Assembly: GCF_022538185.1 (NCBI RefSeq)
Contig: NZ_JAKYXC010000016.1
Span: forward strand, 1-64,000
Direction of reading: 5' to 3'
DNA from: Microbacterium sp. CFH 31415
GTDB lineage: Bacteria; Actinomycetota; Actinomycetes; Actinomycetales; Microbacteriaceae
DNA length: 64,000 nucleotides
In this document: positions 17,923-25,255 of the stretch, one piece after another
How positions within the stretch are numbered: position 1 is the stretch's first letter
How the letters are laid out: each line of letters opens with the position of its first letter
The notes under the pieces: generated by a model
Told to the model about the DNA's origin: nothing
The model's input: only the letters and a program-made list of their open reading frames with translations
Database searches by the model: none
Translations under genes and position numbers: made by a program

Positions 17923-18339
17923 TCAGTCGGGCAGGAAGTTCTCTCGTGCGAGCGGCGCCACCTCGAGCTCCGCAGCGTCAGCGCGCGTGATCCACCGCAG
18001 TTCGGCGATCTCGGCGCCGACCGTGGGACTCTGCGAGCCGATGTCGGCGGCGAACACATCGGCGACGACGAGGCAGCCGGGCTCATTGGCGGCTGCGGCG
18101 GTGAACGCGCCCAGCGAGCGGAGGTCGTCGACGGGGACGTGGATGCCGAGTTCTTCGGCGAGCTCGCGGCTGAGGGTCTCATCCGGTGACTCGCCCGGTT
18201 CGGGCTTGCCACCCGGCTGCATGAAAGCCGTCGTCCCCTCCTTGCGCACCAGCAGCAGTCGACCGTGCTCGTCGAGGATGACCGCGGCCGAGACATGGAT
18301 GCGGCGGGGCTGCGTCGGCTCGTCGGGCAGGGTGGTCAC
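17923..18339 (-). CDS. Nudix hydrolase
   Basis: A 138-residue Nudix-family pyrophosphohydrolase; the substrate is probably a nucleoside diphosphate derivative, but that cannot be fixed from sequence. The Nudix box is intact: G-x5-E-x7-RE-x2-EE-x-G in GGKPEPGESPDETL followed by SRELAEELGI. The N-terminal strand RRIHVSAAVILDEHGRLLLVR is typical. The GTG start at 18339 is supported by TAGCGT (18351-18346), a leaderless -10 ending 7 bases upstream. It is divergent from the SDR gene, with a 49-base shared promoter region. Confidence 0.88.
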   Translation of the reverse strand: MTTLPDEPTQPRRIHVSAAVILDEHGRLLLVRKEGTTAFMQPGGKPEPGESPDETLSRELAEELGIHVPVDDLRSLGAFTAAAANEPGCLVVADVFAADIGSQSPTVGAEIAELRWITRADAAELEVAPLARENFLPD

Positions 18340-18377
18340 CCCGGCACGCTAACAGGTCGCGCCCATACGGGCCGACG

Positions 18378-18383
18378 TAGAAT
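18378..18383 (+). promoter_or_regulatory. Leaderless -10 element TAGAAT
   Basis: TAGAAT ends 6 bases before the GTG at 18389 and is the closest to the -10 consensus in this part of the window. It supports the GTG start of the SDR gene. Confidence 0.6.
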
Positions 18384-18388
18384 CGCGT

Positions 18389-19867
18389 GTGCCTGACCAG
18401 ACCCCCGCCGCCGACCTCCCGCCGAGCGGCATCGACCGTGCCGACCTCGAGACGACGCTCCGCGTCCTCGGGAGCATGGCCGGGCTCGACGAGACCCACC
18501 CCGACTTCATCGCCGTGCGGCGCGCGACCGCAGCCATGTTCAAGGCGGTCAAGAAGGAGCGGAGGCGAGAGATCCGCGAGGCGATCGCACAGGCGGACAA
18601 GGCGGTCGTCGCGGCGACGGCCACCGGAGCTCCCGACCGGATCGACGACGAGACGCGCGGCATCCCGATCAGCACGTCCACGACGGCACCGACGGCGGGC
18701 ACGCTCATCAAGGCCCGCGGCTGCTACATCTGCAAGCAGCCGTACACGGTCGTCGACGCGTTCTACCACCAGCTCTGCCCCACCTGCGCGGCGATGAGCC
18801 ACGAGAAGCGCAACGCCCGCACCGACCTCACCGGCAAGCGCGCCCTGCTGACAGGCGGCCGCGCGAAGATCGGCATGTACATCGCGCTGCGGCTGCTGCG
18901 CGACGGCGCGCACACGACGATCACGACCCGTTTCCCGCGCGACGCCGTGCGCCGTTTCAGCGGCCTGCCCGACGCCGCCGACTGGATCGACCGGCTCAAG
19001 ATCGTCGGCATCGACCTGCGTGATCCGGCGCAGGTGATCGGCCTCGCCGACGAAGTCGCCGCCGCCGGGCCGCTCGACATCCTGATCAACAACGCGACGC
19101 AGACCGTGCGTCGCTCGCCGGGCGCGTACCAGCCGCTGGTCGACGCCGAGCTCGCGCCGCTGCCGTCCGGCCCTCTGCCCGAACTCGTCACGTTCGGTCA
19201 CACGAACGACCAGCACCCACAGGCACTGGAGCGGTCGGTCACCGCGCATCCGATCCTCGCCGCCGCGGCCGCGCGCGCCGACGAGCTCACCGAGCAGGCG
19301 ATGGCCGCGGGCTCGAGCTCGCTCGAACGCCTCGCGGCGGGCACGGCGATCGACGCGGGTGGGCTCATCCCCGACCTCGACCACTCGAACTCGTGGGTGC
19401 AGCGGGTGGACGAGGTCGACCCGCTCGAGATGCTCGAGGTGCAGCTCGCCAACACGACCGCGCCGTTCCTCCTCATCTCGCGACTGCGCCCGTCGCTCGC
19501 CGCCAGCCCGGCGCGGCGCACCTATGTGGTGAACGTCAGCGCGATGGAGGGTGTGTTCAACCGTGGCTACAAGGGGCCGGGGCATCCGCACACCAACATG
19601 GCGAAGGCAGCGGTCAACATGCTCACCCGCACGAGTGCGCGCGAGATGTTCGAGACCGACCGCATCCTGATGACGAGCGTCGACACCGGCTGGATCACCG
19701 ACGAGCGCCCTCACCCGACGAAGGTGCGTCTCGCCGAGGAGGGCTTCCACGCCCCGCTCGACCTCGTCGACGGCGCGGCCCGCGTCTACGACCCGATCGT
19801 GCGCGGCGAGGCGGGCGAAGACCTGTTCGGCGTGTTCCTCAAGGACTACGCGCCCGGCGCATGGTGA
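18389..19867 (+). CDS. Atypical SDR-family protein with an N-terminal zinc-ribbon segment
   Basis: A 492-residue protein. Residues 1-105 are helical. Residues 112-133 form a C-Y-I-C / C-P-T-C zinc-ribbon-like knuckle (Cys112, Cys115, Cys130, Cys133). From residue 148 a short-chain dehydrogenase Rossmann fold follows, with TGGRAKIG as the dinucleotide loop and ILINNATQT as the NNAG equivalent. The active-site Ser lies in VVNVSAME. The canonical Tyr-x3-Lys appears to be Thr-x3-Lys (HTNMAK), so ordinary SDR catalysis is doubtful. Start GTG 18389 follows TAGAAT. Its stop overlaps a small SH3-like gene, and YaeQ follows, suggesting a functional cluster. Confidence 0.75.
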   Translation: MPDQTPAADLPPSGIDRADLETTLRVLGSMAGLDETHPDFIAVRRATAAMFKAVKKERRREIREAIAQADKAVVAATATGAPDRIDDETRGIPISTSTTAPTAGTLIKARGCYICKQPYTVVDAFYHQLCPTCAAMSHEKRNARTDLTGKRALLTGGRAKIGMYIALRLLRDGAHTTITTRFPRDAVRRFSGLPDAADWIDRLKIVGIDLRDPAQVIGLADEVAAAGPLDILINNATQTVRRSPGAYQPLVDAELAPLPSGPLPELVTFGHTNDQHPQALERSVTAHPILAAAAARADELTEQAMAAGSSSLERLAAGTAIDAGGLIPDLDHSNSWVQRVDEVDPLEMLEVQLANTTAPFLLISRLRPSLAASPARRTYVVNVSAMEGVFNRGYKGPGHPHTNMAKAAVNMLTRTSAREMFETDRILMTSVDTGWITDERPHPTKVRLAEEGFHAPLDLVDGAARVYDPIVRGEAGEDLFGVFLKDYAPGAW

Positions 19868-20073
19868 CGCTTCCCGAGCCCGGGCACCGGGTGGTCGTGC
19901 GCTACCTGCTGCCCTCGGGGCAGGCGACGGACGCGCTCGGAGAACTGCTGGAAGCGGATGCCGAGACCGTCGTCGTCGACGGCAAGCGCGGCATCGAGCG
20001 CATCGCACGGGCCGACATCATCGCGGCCAAGGAGGTTCCGCCGCCACCCGCTCCCCGACCTCGCATCGTCTAG
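19861..20073 (+). CDS. Small protein resembling the SH3-like N-terminal domain of Rv0428c-type acetyltransferases
   Basis: A 70-residue beta-rich protein starting MVTLPEPGHRVVVRYLLP. The pattern VVVRYLL...TDALGELLEAD...VVVDGKRG...IIAAKEVPPPP resembles the SH3-like domain that precedes the GNAT domain in Rv0428c-type putative acetyltransferases, but here it stands alone. The ATG at 19861 overlaps the SDR stop by seven bases (the GTG at 19864 is also possible), so it is translationally coupled. Its role is unknown. YaeQ begins 11 bases downstream from its own leaderless promoter. Confidence 0.65.
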   Translation: MVTLPEPGHRVVVRYLLPSGQATDALGELLEADAETVVVDGKRGIERIARADIIAAKEVPPPPAPRPRIV

Positions 20074-20076
20074 GCT
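20071..20076 (+). promoter_or_regulatory. Leaderless -10 element TAGGCT
   Basis: TAGGCT begins inside the stop codon of the preceding small gene and ends 9 bases before the YaeQ ATG, so yaeQ can be transcribed independently. Confidence 0.45.
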
Positions 20077-20084
20077 CGTCGGCT

Positions 20085-20624
20085 ATGGCAGTCGGCGCGA
20101 CCATCCACACCTTCGACGTGTCCCTGGCCGACGTCGATCGCGGTGTCTATGAAGACCTCACGCTGCGTGTGGCGCGGCATCCGTCCGAGACCGACGCGTT
20201 CATGATGACACGCGTACTCGCGTACTGCCTCGAGTACGAAGAGGGCATCGCGTTCAGCGAGGGCATCTCGGCGACCGACGAGCCGGCCGTGCTCGTGCGC
20301 GACCTCACCGGCCGCGTGATCGCGTGGATCGAGGTCGGCGCCCCCGACGCCGAGCGCCTGCACCAGGGCAGCCGGCTTGCCGAGCGCACCGTCGTGTACA
20401 CGCATCGCGACCCCGCGAAGGTGATGGCGCCCTGGGCGGGGAAGCGCATCTACAACGCCGAGGGGATCGTGCTGCACAGCTTCGACCCCGGGTTCGTCGA
20501 CGCGGCCGTCGCCGCGATCGCGCGGCGCAACACCATGACCCTCTCGGTCACCGAGCGCCAGCTCTACCTCGAGCTCAACGGCACCAGCACCTCGTCGGAG
20601 ATCCACGACCACTCGCTCGCCTGA
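20085..20624 (+). CDS. yaeQ: YaeQ family protein
   Basis: A 179-residue member of the YaeQ family, which has a PD-(D/E)XK nuclease-like fold and no well-established function. Family landmarks: the opening TIHTFDVSLADVDRGVYEDL, LRVARHPSETDAFMMTRVLAYCL, DEPAVLVRDLTGRVIAWIEVG and the C-terminal LYLELNG. In LTGRVIAWIEVG the acidic residue plus hydrophobic strand match the nuclease-like core. Length is normal. YaeQ is better known from proteobacteria; its presence after the SDR and SH3-like genes in an actinobacterium is notable. Confidence 0.88.
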   Translation: MAVGATIHTFDVSLADVDRGVYEDLTLRVARHPSETDAFMMTRVLAYCLEYEEGIAFSEGISATDEPAVLVRDLTGRVIAWIEVGAPDAERLHQGSRLAERTVVYTHRDPAKVMAPWAGKRIYNAEGIVLHSFDPGFVDAAVAAIARRNTMTLSVTERQLYLELNGTSTSSEIHDHSLA

Positions 20625-20699
20625 GTGCGCGCGAAGCCCGCGCCGCGGCTTCTCCGACCTTCCGCCACCGGCATCTCTCCTGAAGCTCGCGCGCTCCCT

Positions 20700-20775
20700 G
20701 TCAAACCGTCGGGAGATTTCGGCCTCTACGGCCCGCGCGCGCAACGCGCGACGGCGTTTCTCCCGACGGTTTGAC
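20700..20775. repeat. 17-bp perfect inverted repeat with 42-base spacer
   Basis: The left arm GTCAAACCGTCGGGAGA (20700-20716) and right arm TCTCCCGACGGTTTGAC (20759-20775) are exact reverse complements. The spacer is GC-rich and itself contains a short GCGCGCGC...GCGCG segment. It lies downstream of yaeQ and could terminate transcription. It could also be a dispersed palindromic element like those at 28.7 and 54.0 kb. Confidence 0.75.
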
Positions 20776-20792
20776 CGCCGCCCGGCCTCACC

Positions 20793-20836
20793 CGCGGGGC
20801 AGGGGCGGCGCGCACTCGCGGGGCAGGGGCGGCGCG
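20793..20836 (+). repeat. Two direct copies of a 20-base G-rich unit
   Basis: CGCGGGGCAGGGGCGGCGCG occurs at 20793-20812 and again at 20817-20836, four bases apart. No function is apparent. Confidence 0.6.
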
Positions 20837-20956
20837 TGACGCGCGCAGTCCCAGGGGAAGGGCGCCGCCCCACGGGTGGAGAACGCTTCGCGGCGCGGGA
20901 GCATAAGCCTTACGCGCGCTCGCCGCAACGGGGCACCCCTGTGGGCGCAAGCGTCC

Positions 20957-20962
20957 TAATCT
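20957..20962 (+). promoter_or_regulatory. Leaderless -10 element TAATCT
   Basis: TAATCT ends 7 bases before the ATG at 20969; no Shine-Dalgarno lies between them. Confidence 0.55.
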
Positions 20963-20968
20963 CGCCGC

Positions 20969-21631
20969 ATGAGTTACGACAACGACGCGCGCACCGACCG
21001 GGATCGCACCGTGCACGACGCCGACACGGTTGCCGCCGCACCCGTGGCACCGGCGGACCTGTCGCACGGCCAAGCGCTCGCCGAGGAGCGCAACCGCTTC
21101 GGCGGTGTGAAGTTCGGCTCGGCGTTCTTCGGCTGGCTCGCTGCCTTCGGTGCGGTCGTCCTGCTCTCGGCCATCGTCGGCGCCGTCGGCGCCGCCATCG
21201 GCATCGAGACCGGCACCACGGTCGAAGAGGTCGCGGACGCGGCGTCCGACAACCCCGACACGGTAGGCATCGTCGGCGCCATCGCGATCGGGATCGCCCT
21301 GTTCGTCGCGTACCTCGCGGGCGGCTACGTCGCCGGGCGCATGGCGCGGTTCAGCGGCGCGGCGCAGGGCTTCGCCGTCTGGCTGTGGGGAATCGTCATC
21401 GCGATCGTGGTCGCGCTGCTCAGCCTGGCGGCCGGCAGCCGGTGGGACATCCTGTCGGCGCTCGACGGCTTCCCGCGCTTCCCGATGGACGCGACCGTGA
21501 CAGGCATCATCACCGCCGTCGTGGCGGCGCTCATCACGCTCGGCGGCGCGATCCTCGGCGGCATCCTCGGGATGCGCTACCACCGCCGGGTCGATCGACT
21601 AGGCGTGGACCGCGACGCCGACGGCGTATGA
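20969..21631 (+). CDS. Multi-pass membrane protein of unknown function
   Basis: A 220-residue integral membrane protein. A hydrophilic N-terminus (about 1-45, rich in Asp, Arg and His) is followed by four hydrophobic helices: FFGWLAAFGAVVLLSAIVGA, VGIVGAIAIGIALFVAYLAG, FAVWLWGIVIAIVVALLSLA and GIITAVVAALITLGGAILGG. The second helix ends in GGYVAGRMAR, as in small TIGR04086/YrzE-like membrane proteins; that assignment is tentative. The start is set by the leaderless TAATCT. The CsbD gene follows after 44 bases with its own ribosome site, suggesting shared general-stress expression (inference). Confidence 0.7.
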   Translation: MSYDNDARTDRDRTVHDADTVAAAPVAPADLSHGQALAEERNRFGGVKFGSAFFGWLAAFGAVVLLSAIVGAVGAAIGIETGTTVEEVADAASDNPDTVGIVGAIAIGIALFVAYLAGGYVAGRMARFSGAAQGFAVWLWGIVIAIVVALLSLAAGSRWDILSALDGFPRFPMDATVTGIITAVVAALITLGGAILGGILGMRYHRRVDRLGVDRDADGV

Positions 21632-21675
21632 CCTAGAAGACCCTCGCAGGGACCATCCAGAGAAAGGAGAACGCC

Positions 21676-21855
21676 ATGGGTGCAGGAGATGACATCAAGC
21701 ACGGCGCGGAAGAGATGAAGGGCAAGGTCAAGGAGGGGGTCGGCGATATGACCGACAACGAACGCCTCCAGGCCGAAGGCAAGATGGACCAGGCCAAGGC
21801 CAACATCAAGCAGGCCGGCGACGATGTGAAGGACGCCTTCACCAACGATCGCTGA
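21676..21855 (+). CDS. CsbD family stress-response protein
   Basis: A 59-residue, highly charged CsbD-like protein. The repeat-like helical pattern is typical: GAGDDIKHGAEEMKGKVKEG, then NERLQAEGKMDQAKANIKQAG, then DDVKDAF. CsbD proteins are abundant general-stress proteins without a defined biochemical role. A strong ribosome site GAAAGGAG precedes the ATG by 6-7 bases. It ends just before a hairpin at 21869-21894 that separates it from convergent panB. Confidence 0.93.
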   Translation: MGAGDDIKHGAEEMKGKVKEGVGDMTDNERLQAEGKMDQAKANIKQAGDDVKDAFTNDR

Positions 21856-21868
21856 TCTGGCGTGCCGC

Positions 21869-21894
21869 GTGCCCCCGGTTACGGCCGGGGGCAC
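21869..21894. terminator. Hairpin between csbD-like gene and panB
   Basis: The 10-bp perfect stem GTGCCCCCGG / CCGGGGGCAC has the 6-base loop TTACGG and starts 14 bases after the CsbD stop. The position suits a bidirectional terminator for convergent genes. Confidence 0.7.
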
Positions 21895-21924
21895 AGCCGT
21901 GCCCACGCGACCGAAGCCGCGTCG

Positions 21925-21996
21925 GTGCTACGCCCCGGGACGGCGCTACGCCCCGGGTCGGTGCTACGCCCCGGGACGGCGCTACGCCCCGGGACG
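21925..21996. repeat. Four tandem copies of an 18-bp unit at the 3' end of panB
   Basis: Units at 21925-21942, 21943-21960, 21961-21978 and 21979-21996 share GCTACGCCCCGGG and differ only at two or three positions. On the minus strand the unit reads CGTCCCGGGGCGTAG plus 3 bases, which encodes the last residues of PanB (Arg-Pro-Gly-Ala) and its stop. The copy nearest panB is the real gene end; the other three are downstream duplicates. Confidence 0.85.
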
Positions 21997-22905
21997 GCGC
22001 GTGCGCACCTGCGGAGGAGCGCTCGAGTCGAGGATCGCGCGCAGGCGGGCGGCCTCGTCGGCCGGCATCCCGTACCCGTGCTCGGGCTGCGGGTAGGCGT
22101 GCGTGCGCACCTCTTCGGCGTAGGCCGAGACGGCGCCGATCATCTCGCCGCGCAGCTCGGCGTAGCGCTTGACGAACCGGGCGGTGTGGCCGTCGTAAAT
22201 GCCGAGCAGGTCGTGGAAAACGAGCACCTGGCCGTCGGTGCTCGGTCCGGCGCCGATGCCGATCACTGGGATCGAGAGCTGTGGCATGATCGCCTCGGTC
22301 ACGGGGCTCGGGATCGCCTCGAACACGATGGCGAAGCATCCGGCGTCCTGGAGGGCGATCGCGCTCTCGCACAGGGCGACGGCCTCCTCCGCGGTGCGGC
22401 CCTGCGCGCGGTAGCCGCCGATGTTCGCCGCGGTCTGCGGGGTGAGGCCGACGTGCCCCATCACCGGGATCCCCGCGGCGACGATCGCGCGGGCGCGGTC
22501 GACCGACGAGCCTCCGCGCTCGATCTTGACCGCGTCGCAGCCGGTCCTCTTCACGAAGCGCTGCGCGGTCTTCACGGCCTGCTCGTCGGACTGCTCGTAC
22601 GACCCGAAGGGCAGGTCGGCGACGAGCAACGGCGTCGACAGCCCCCGTCGCACGGCGGCCGTGAGCATCAGCATCTCGTCGACCGTCACGGGCACGGTCG
22701 ATTCGTGCCCGAGCACCGTCATCGCCGCCGAGTCGCCGACGAGAACCATGTCGACGCCTGCCGCCTCGGCGATCTGGGCGCTCGGATAGTCGTAGGCGGT
22801 GACCATCGCGATCGGCTCGCCGCGTTCCTTCATCGCGGCGAGCGCGCCGAAGGTCATGCGGGGGCGGGCCGGCTTGCCGGTCGTAGGGAAGGATCCTGCG
22901 CTCAT
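21982..22905 (-). CDS. panB: 3-methyl-2-oxobutanoate hydroxymethyltransferase
   Basis: A 307-residue PanB, forming ketopantoate from alpha-ketoisovalerate and 5,10-methylene-THF, the first committed step to pantothenate and CoA. Motifs: MVTAYDYPSAQIAEAAGVDM (substrate and Mg loop with VGDSAAM after it), VKIERG, PVMGHVGLTPQ and VIGIGAGPSTDGQVLVFHD. The tail after about residue 285 is variable and ends RTRRPGA within the 18-bp repeat. Its start overlaps the panC stop by four bases. It is the last gene of a three-gene operon. Confidence 0.95.
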   Translation of the reverse strand: MSAGSFPTTGKPARPRMTFGALAAMKERGEPIAMVTAYDYPSAQIAEAAGVDMVLVGDSAAMTVLGHESTVPVTVDEMLMLTAAVRRGLSTPLLVADLPFGSYEQSDEQAVKTAQRFVKRTGCDAVKIERGGSSVDRARAIVAAGIPVMGHVGLTPQTAANIGGYRAQGRTAEEAVALCESAIALQDAGCFAIVFEAIPSPVTEAIMPQLSIPVIGIGAGPSTDGQVLVFHDLLGIYDGHTARFVKRYAELRGEMIGAVSAYAEEVRTHAYPQPEHGYGMPADEAARLRAILDSSAPPQVRTRRPGA

Positions 22906-23753
22906 GGGGTGGCCTCCAGGATTCGGTTGTCGATGAGTCGTGCCTTGCCGACCTGCGCGGCGACGGCCAGCAGCGCTCCGCCGTCCACACGGTCGAGCTC
23001 GGCGAGGTCGTCGGGCGACCGCAGTTCGAGGTACTCGGGCTCGATGCCGGCGCGCGCCAGCACCTCGCGTGCGGCCGCGATCACAGCATCCGCACCGGTC
23101 TCGCCGCTGCGGACGACGGCCTCGGCTGCCTCGAGAGCACGGTTCAGCGCGGTCGCCTGCTCACGCGCGGCAGGGTCGAGATAGGCGTTGCGCGAGCTCA
23201 TCGCCAGCCCGTCCGGCTCGCGCACGATCGGGCATGCGACGATGCGCACCGGCATGTCGAGATCGCGCACGAGCCGGCGGATTACGAGCACCTGCTGAGC
23301 GTCCTTCTGGCCGAAGTACGCGGCATCCGGCGCCACCATCTGGAACAGCTTCGTGACGACCGTCGCCACCCCGTCGAAGTGGTGCGCGCCTCGGTGGGCG
23401 CCGTCGAGCACGTCGGTGATGCCGGCGATATGAATGGTCGTCGAGAATCCGCGTGGGTATACCTCGTCCGCCGGAGGAGCGAACAGGATTTCGGCGCCGG
23501 CCCCCGCGGCCAGTTCGGAGTCGCGCGCCTCGTTGCGCGGGTACGACGCGAGGTCCTCGTTCGGCCCGAACTGCGTCGGATTGACGAACAGCGACACCAC
23601 GACGAGGTCGTTCTCGTCCCGTGCCCGGCGGACGAGCGAGAGGTGACCGTCGTGGAGGGCGCCCATCGTCGGCACGAGCCCGACGGAGGCGCCTTGCGAT
23701 CGCGCATCGCGCACCGCGGCACGCACATCGGCGACGGTCCGGACGGTCCTCAT
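22902..23753 (-). CDS. panC: Pantothenate synthetase (pantoate-beta-alanine ligase)
   Basis: A 283-residue enzyme that condenses pantoate with beta-alanine using ATP via a pantoyl-adenylate. Signatures: the HIGH-like PTMGALHDGHLSLV, FVNPTQFGPNEDL, YFGQKDAQQ and the KMSKS-like LAMSSRNAYL. Length is standard. Both ends overlap neighbours as ATGA: its start overlaps the stop of the DUF2520 protein gene and its stop overlaps panB. It is therefore tightly coupled in the pantothenate operon. Confidence 0.96.
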   Translation of the reverse strand: MRTVRTVADVRAAVRDARSQGASVGLVPTMGALHDGHLSLVRRARDENDLVVVSLFVNPTQFGPNEDLASYPRNEARDSELAAGAGAEILFAPPADEVYPRGFSTTIHIAGITDVLDGAHRGAHHFDGVATVVTKLFQMVAPDAAYFGQKDAQQVLVIRRLVRDLDMPVRIVACPIVREPDGLAMSSRNAYLDPAAREQATALNRALEAAEAVVRSGETGADAVIAAAREVLARAGIEPEYLELRSPDDLAELDRVDGGALLAVAAQVGKARLIDNRILEATP

Positions 23754-24505
23754 GCCGGTGCCCCCTCCGAGCCGACGAGCGCGCGCGTGCGCTCGGTCAG
23801 CTCGTCGAAGAGCGGAAGAAGGCCGGGAGCGGATGCCTCGACCGCGGCCCGCTGCCGCTGCACGGTCGGCTCATCTCCGCGGACGATCGGACCGGTGAGC
23901 GCCTCGCGCGGCCCAAGGGCCGCCCAGTTCTCGACCGTGCCGCGCACGAGCGGAACGAGGTGCGCGCGGAATCCGTCGGGAAGGCCCGATGCCGCAGCCA
24001 CCGTCTCGGCGGCCGCCTGCAACGTCACGAGGTAGTTCGACGCGATCGAGGCGGCCGCGTGATACCCGGCACGCTGCTCGTCGCGCACCTCGAACGGCCG
24101 GCCGCCGACGGCGAGGGCGAGCTCTTCGGCGGCCCGCAGCGCCTCGGGCGAGGTGCCCGCGACGGCGCATCCGATGCCCGCGAAGGAGTCGGCGCCCTCG
24201 GTGCCCACGAAGGCCCGCAGCGGGTGCAGCCCGAAGTCGACGCCCACCTCGGCCAGCGGCGTCGCGCCGGACGTGTGGCCCACGAGGGGCGCGGCATCGC
24301 GCGCGACCGTGCCTGCCTCGCCGATCTCGCGGTCAGGGACGCACAGGAGCACGGCGTCTGCGGGTTCGACCCGCTCGCCGCGGCCGGTCGGGCCGTGAAC
24401 CTCGTAGCCCGCGGCGCGCAGCGAGGCGGCGGCGGCTCGGCCCACGCGGCCGGCCCCGACGACGCTGATGCTCGCGACGATGCGACTCTGATTCGAGGTG
24501 CTCAT
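23750..24505 (-). CDS. Rossmann-like/DUF2520 protein in the pantothenate operon
   Basis: A 251-residue protein with an N-terminal NAD(P)-binding Rossmann fold (ISVVGAGRVGRAAAASLRAAG at about 9-29, then VLLCVPDREIGE) and a C-terminal all-helical DUF2520 domain (GYHAAASIASNYLVTL). This architecture resembles ketopantoate reductase and 6-phosphogluconate dehydrogenase-like enzymes. Being first in an operon with panC and panB, it could supply the missing ketopantoate reductase step; that is inference. Start 24505 gives MSTSNQSRIVASISVVGAG. No Shine-Dalgarno is visible, and in-frame GTG codons upstream are possible starts. Confidence 0.8.
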   Translation of the reverse strand: MSTSNQSRIVASISVVGAGRVGRAAAASLRAAGYEVHGPTGRGERVEPADAVLLCVPDREIGEAGTVARDAAPLVGHTSGATPLAEVGVDFGLHPLRAFVGTEGADSFAGIGCAVAGTSPEALRAAEELALAVGGRPFEVRDEQRAGYHAAASIASNYLVTLQAAAETVAAASGLPDGFRAHLVPLVRGTVENWAALGPREALTGPIVRGDEPTVQRQRAAVEASAPGLLPLFDELTERTRALVGSEGAPA

Positions 24506-24682
24506 GATGATGGTGACGACCACTGGCGGCCGATCTGTCGAGTATCCCACTGCGGCGCGGGCGGCGAGACGCCGCGAGTTCACTCCCCGCGGGTGATGCA
24601 CGGGCGCAGGGCGACCGGCACCCTTGAGGTCACCGTGGCGGAGCCGCGCCCTGCGCACGCCGGGGGAGAGGACGCCGCACCC

Positions 24683-25210
24683 ATGGATGACGCGCCGATC
24701 GAACGGCTGACCCGGGCTCAGCGCCGGAAGGTCATCGCCCTCGGCCTGCTGCGGGCGCTCCTCTCGGCGGCGGTGCTCGTCACTCTCTACTTCCTCGTGC
24801 CGCTCGACTGGATCGACACGATCCCCGTGCCGCTCGCGATCGTCGTCGCGGCCGCCGTGCTCGCAGGGGTGACGGTGTGGCAGGTGCTCGCGATCATCCG
24901 CTCTGCTGATCCGGGCGTGCGCGCGATCGAGGCCCTCGCGGTCATCGCCCCCATCTACCTCCTCCTCTTCGCCACCATGTACTTCCTGATGTCGCGGAAC
25001 GATCCCGCTGCCTTCACCGGCGACCTGTCACGCATGGACTCCCTCTACTTCACGGTGACGATCTTCGCGACGGTCGGGTTCGGTGACATCAGCGCGGTCA
25101 CCGAGCTCGCCCGCGTGGTGGTGACGGTGCAGATGATCCTGAACCTCATCGTGCTCGGCGCAGGTGTGCGCCTGCTCACGATGGCCGTCAAGTACGGGCG
25201 GGAGCCGTAA
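24683..25210 (+). CDS. Potassium-channel-like membrane protein
   Basis: A 175-residue protein with four hydrophobic segments and a K+-channel pore loop. The helix ALAVIAPIYLLLFATMYFLM precedes the pore segment TVTIFATVGFGDISAV, which carries the selectivity-filter motif TVGFGD. The last helix is VVVTVQMILNLIVLGAGVRL. There is no C-terminal RCK domain. A GGGGGAGAGG stretch lies about 12 bases before the ATG at 24683. A GTG at about 24636 could extend the N-terminus by some 16 residues. It diverges from the pantothenate operon and converges on the yidC-like gene. Confidence 0.8.
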   Translation: MDDAPIERLTRAQRRKVIALGLLRALLSAAVLVTLYFLVPLDWIDTIPVPLAIVVAAAVLAGVTVWQVLAIIRSADPGVRAIEALAVIAPIYLLLFATMYFLMSRNDPAAFTGDLSRMDSLYFTVTIFATVGFGDISAVTELARVVVTVQMILNLIVLGAGVRLLTMAVKYGREP

Positions 25211-25255
25211 CCCTCGGATGCCGACGCACCGGCGCCCGCCACCGATCGCTGACCC

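Larger units (their letters stand above)
20625..20968. other. Gene-free stretch with inverted and direct repeats
   Basis: This 344-base gap contains a 17-bp perfect inverted repeat (20700-20716 with 20759-20775), then two copies of a 20-base G-rich direct repeat (20793-20812 and 20817-20836), then the promoter of the membrane-protein gene at 20969. I see no plausible ORF with a start signal. Confidence 0.6.
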
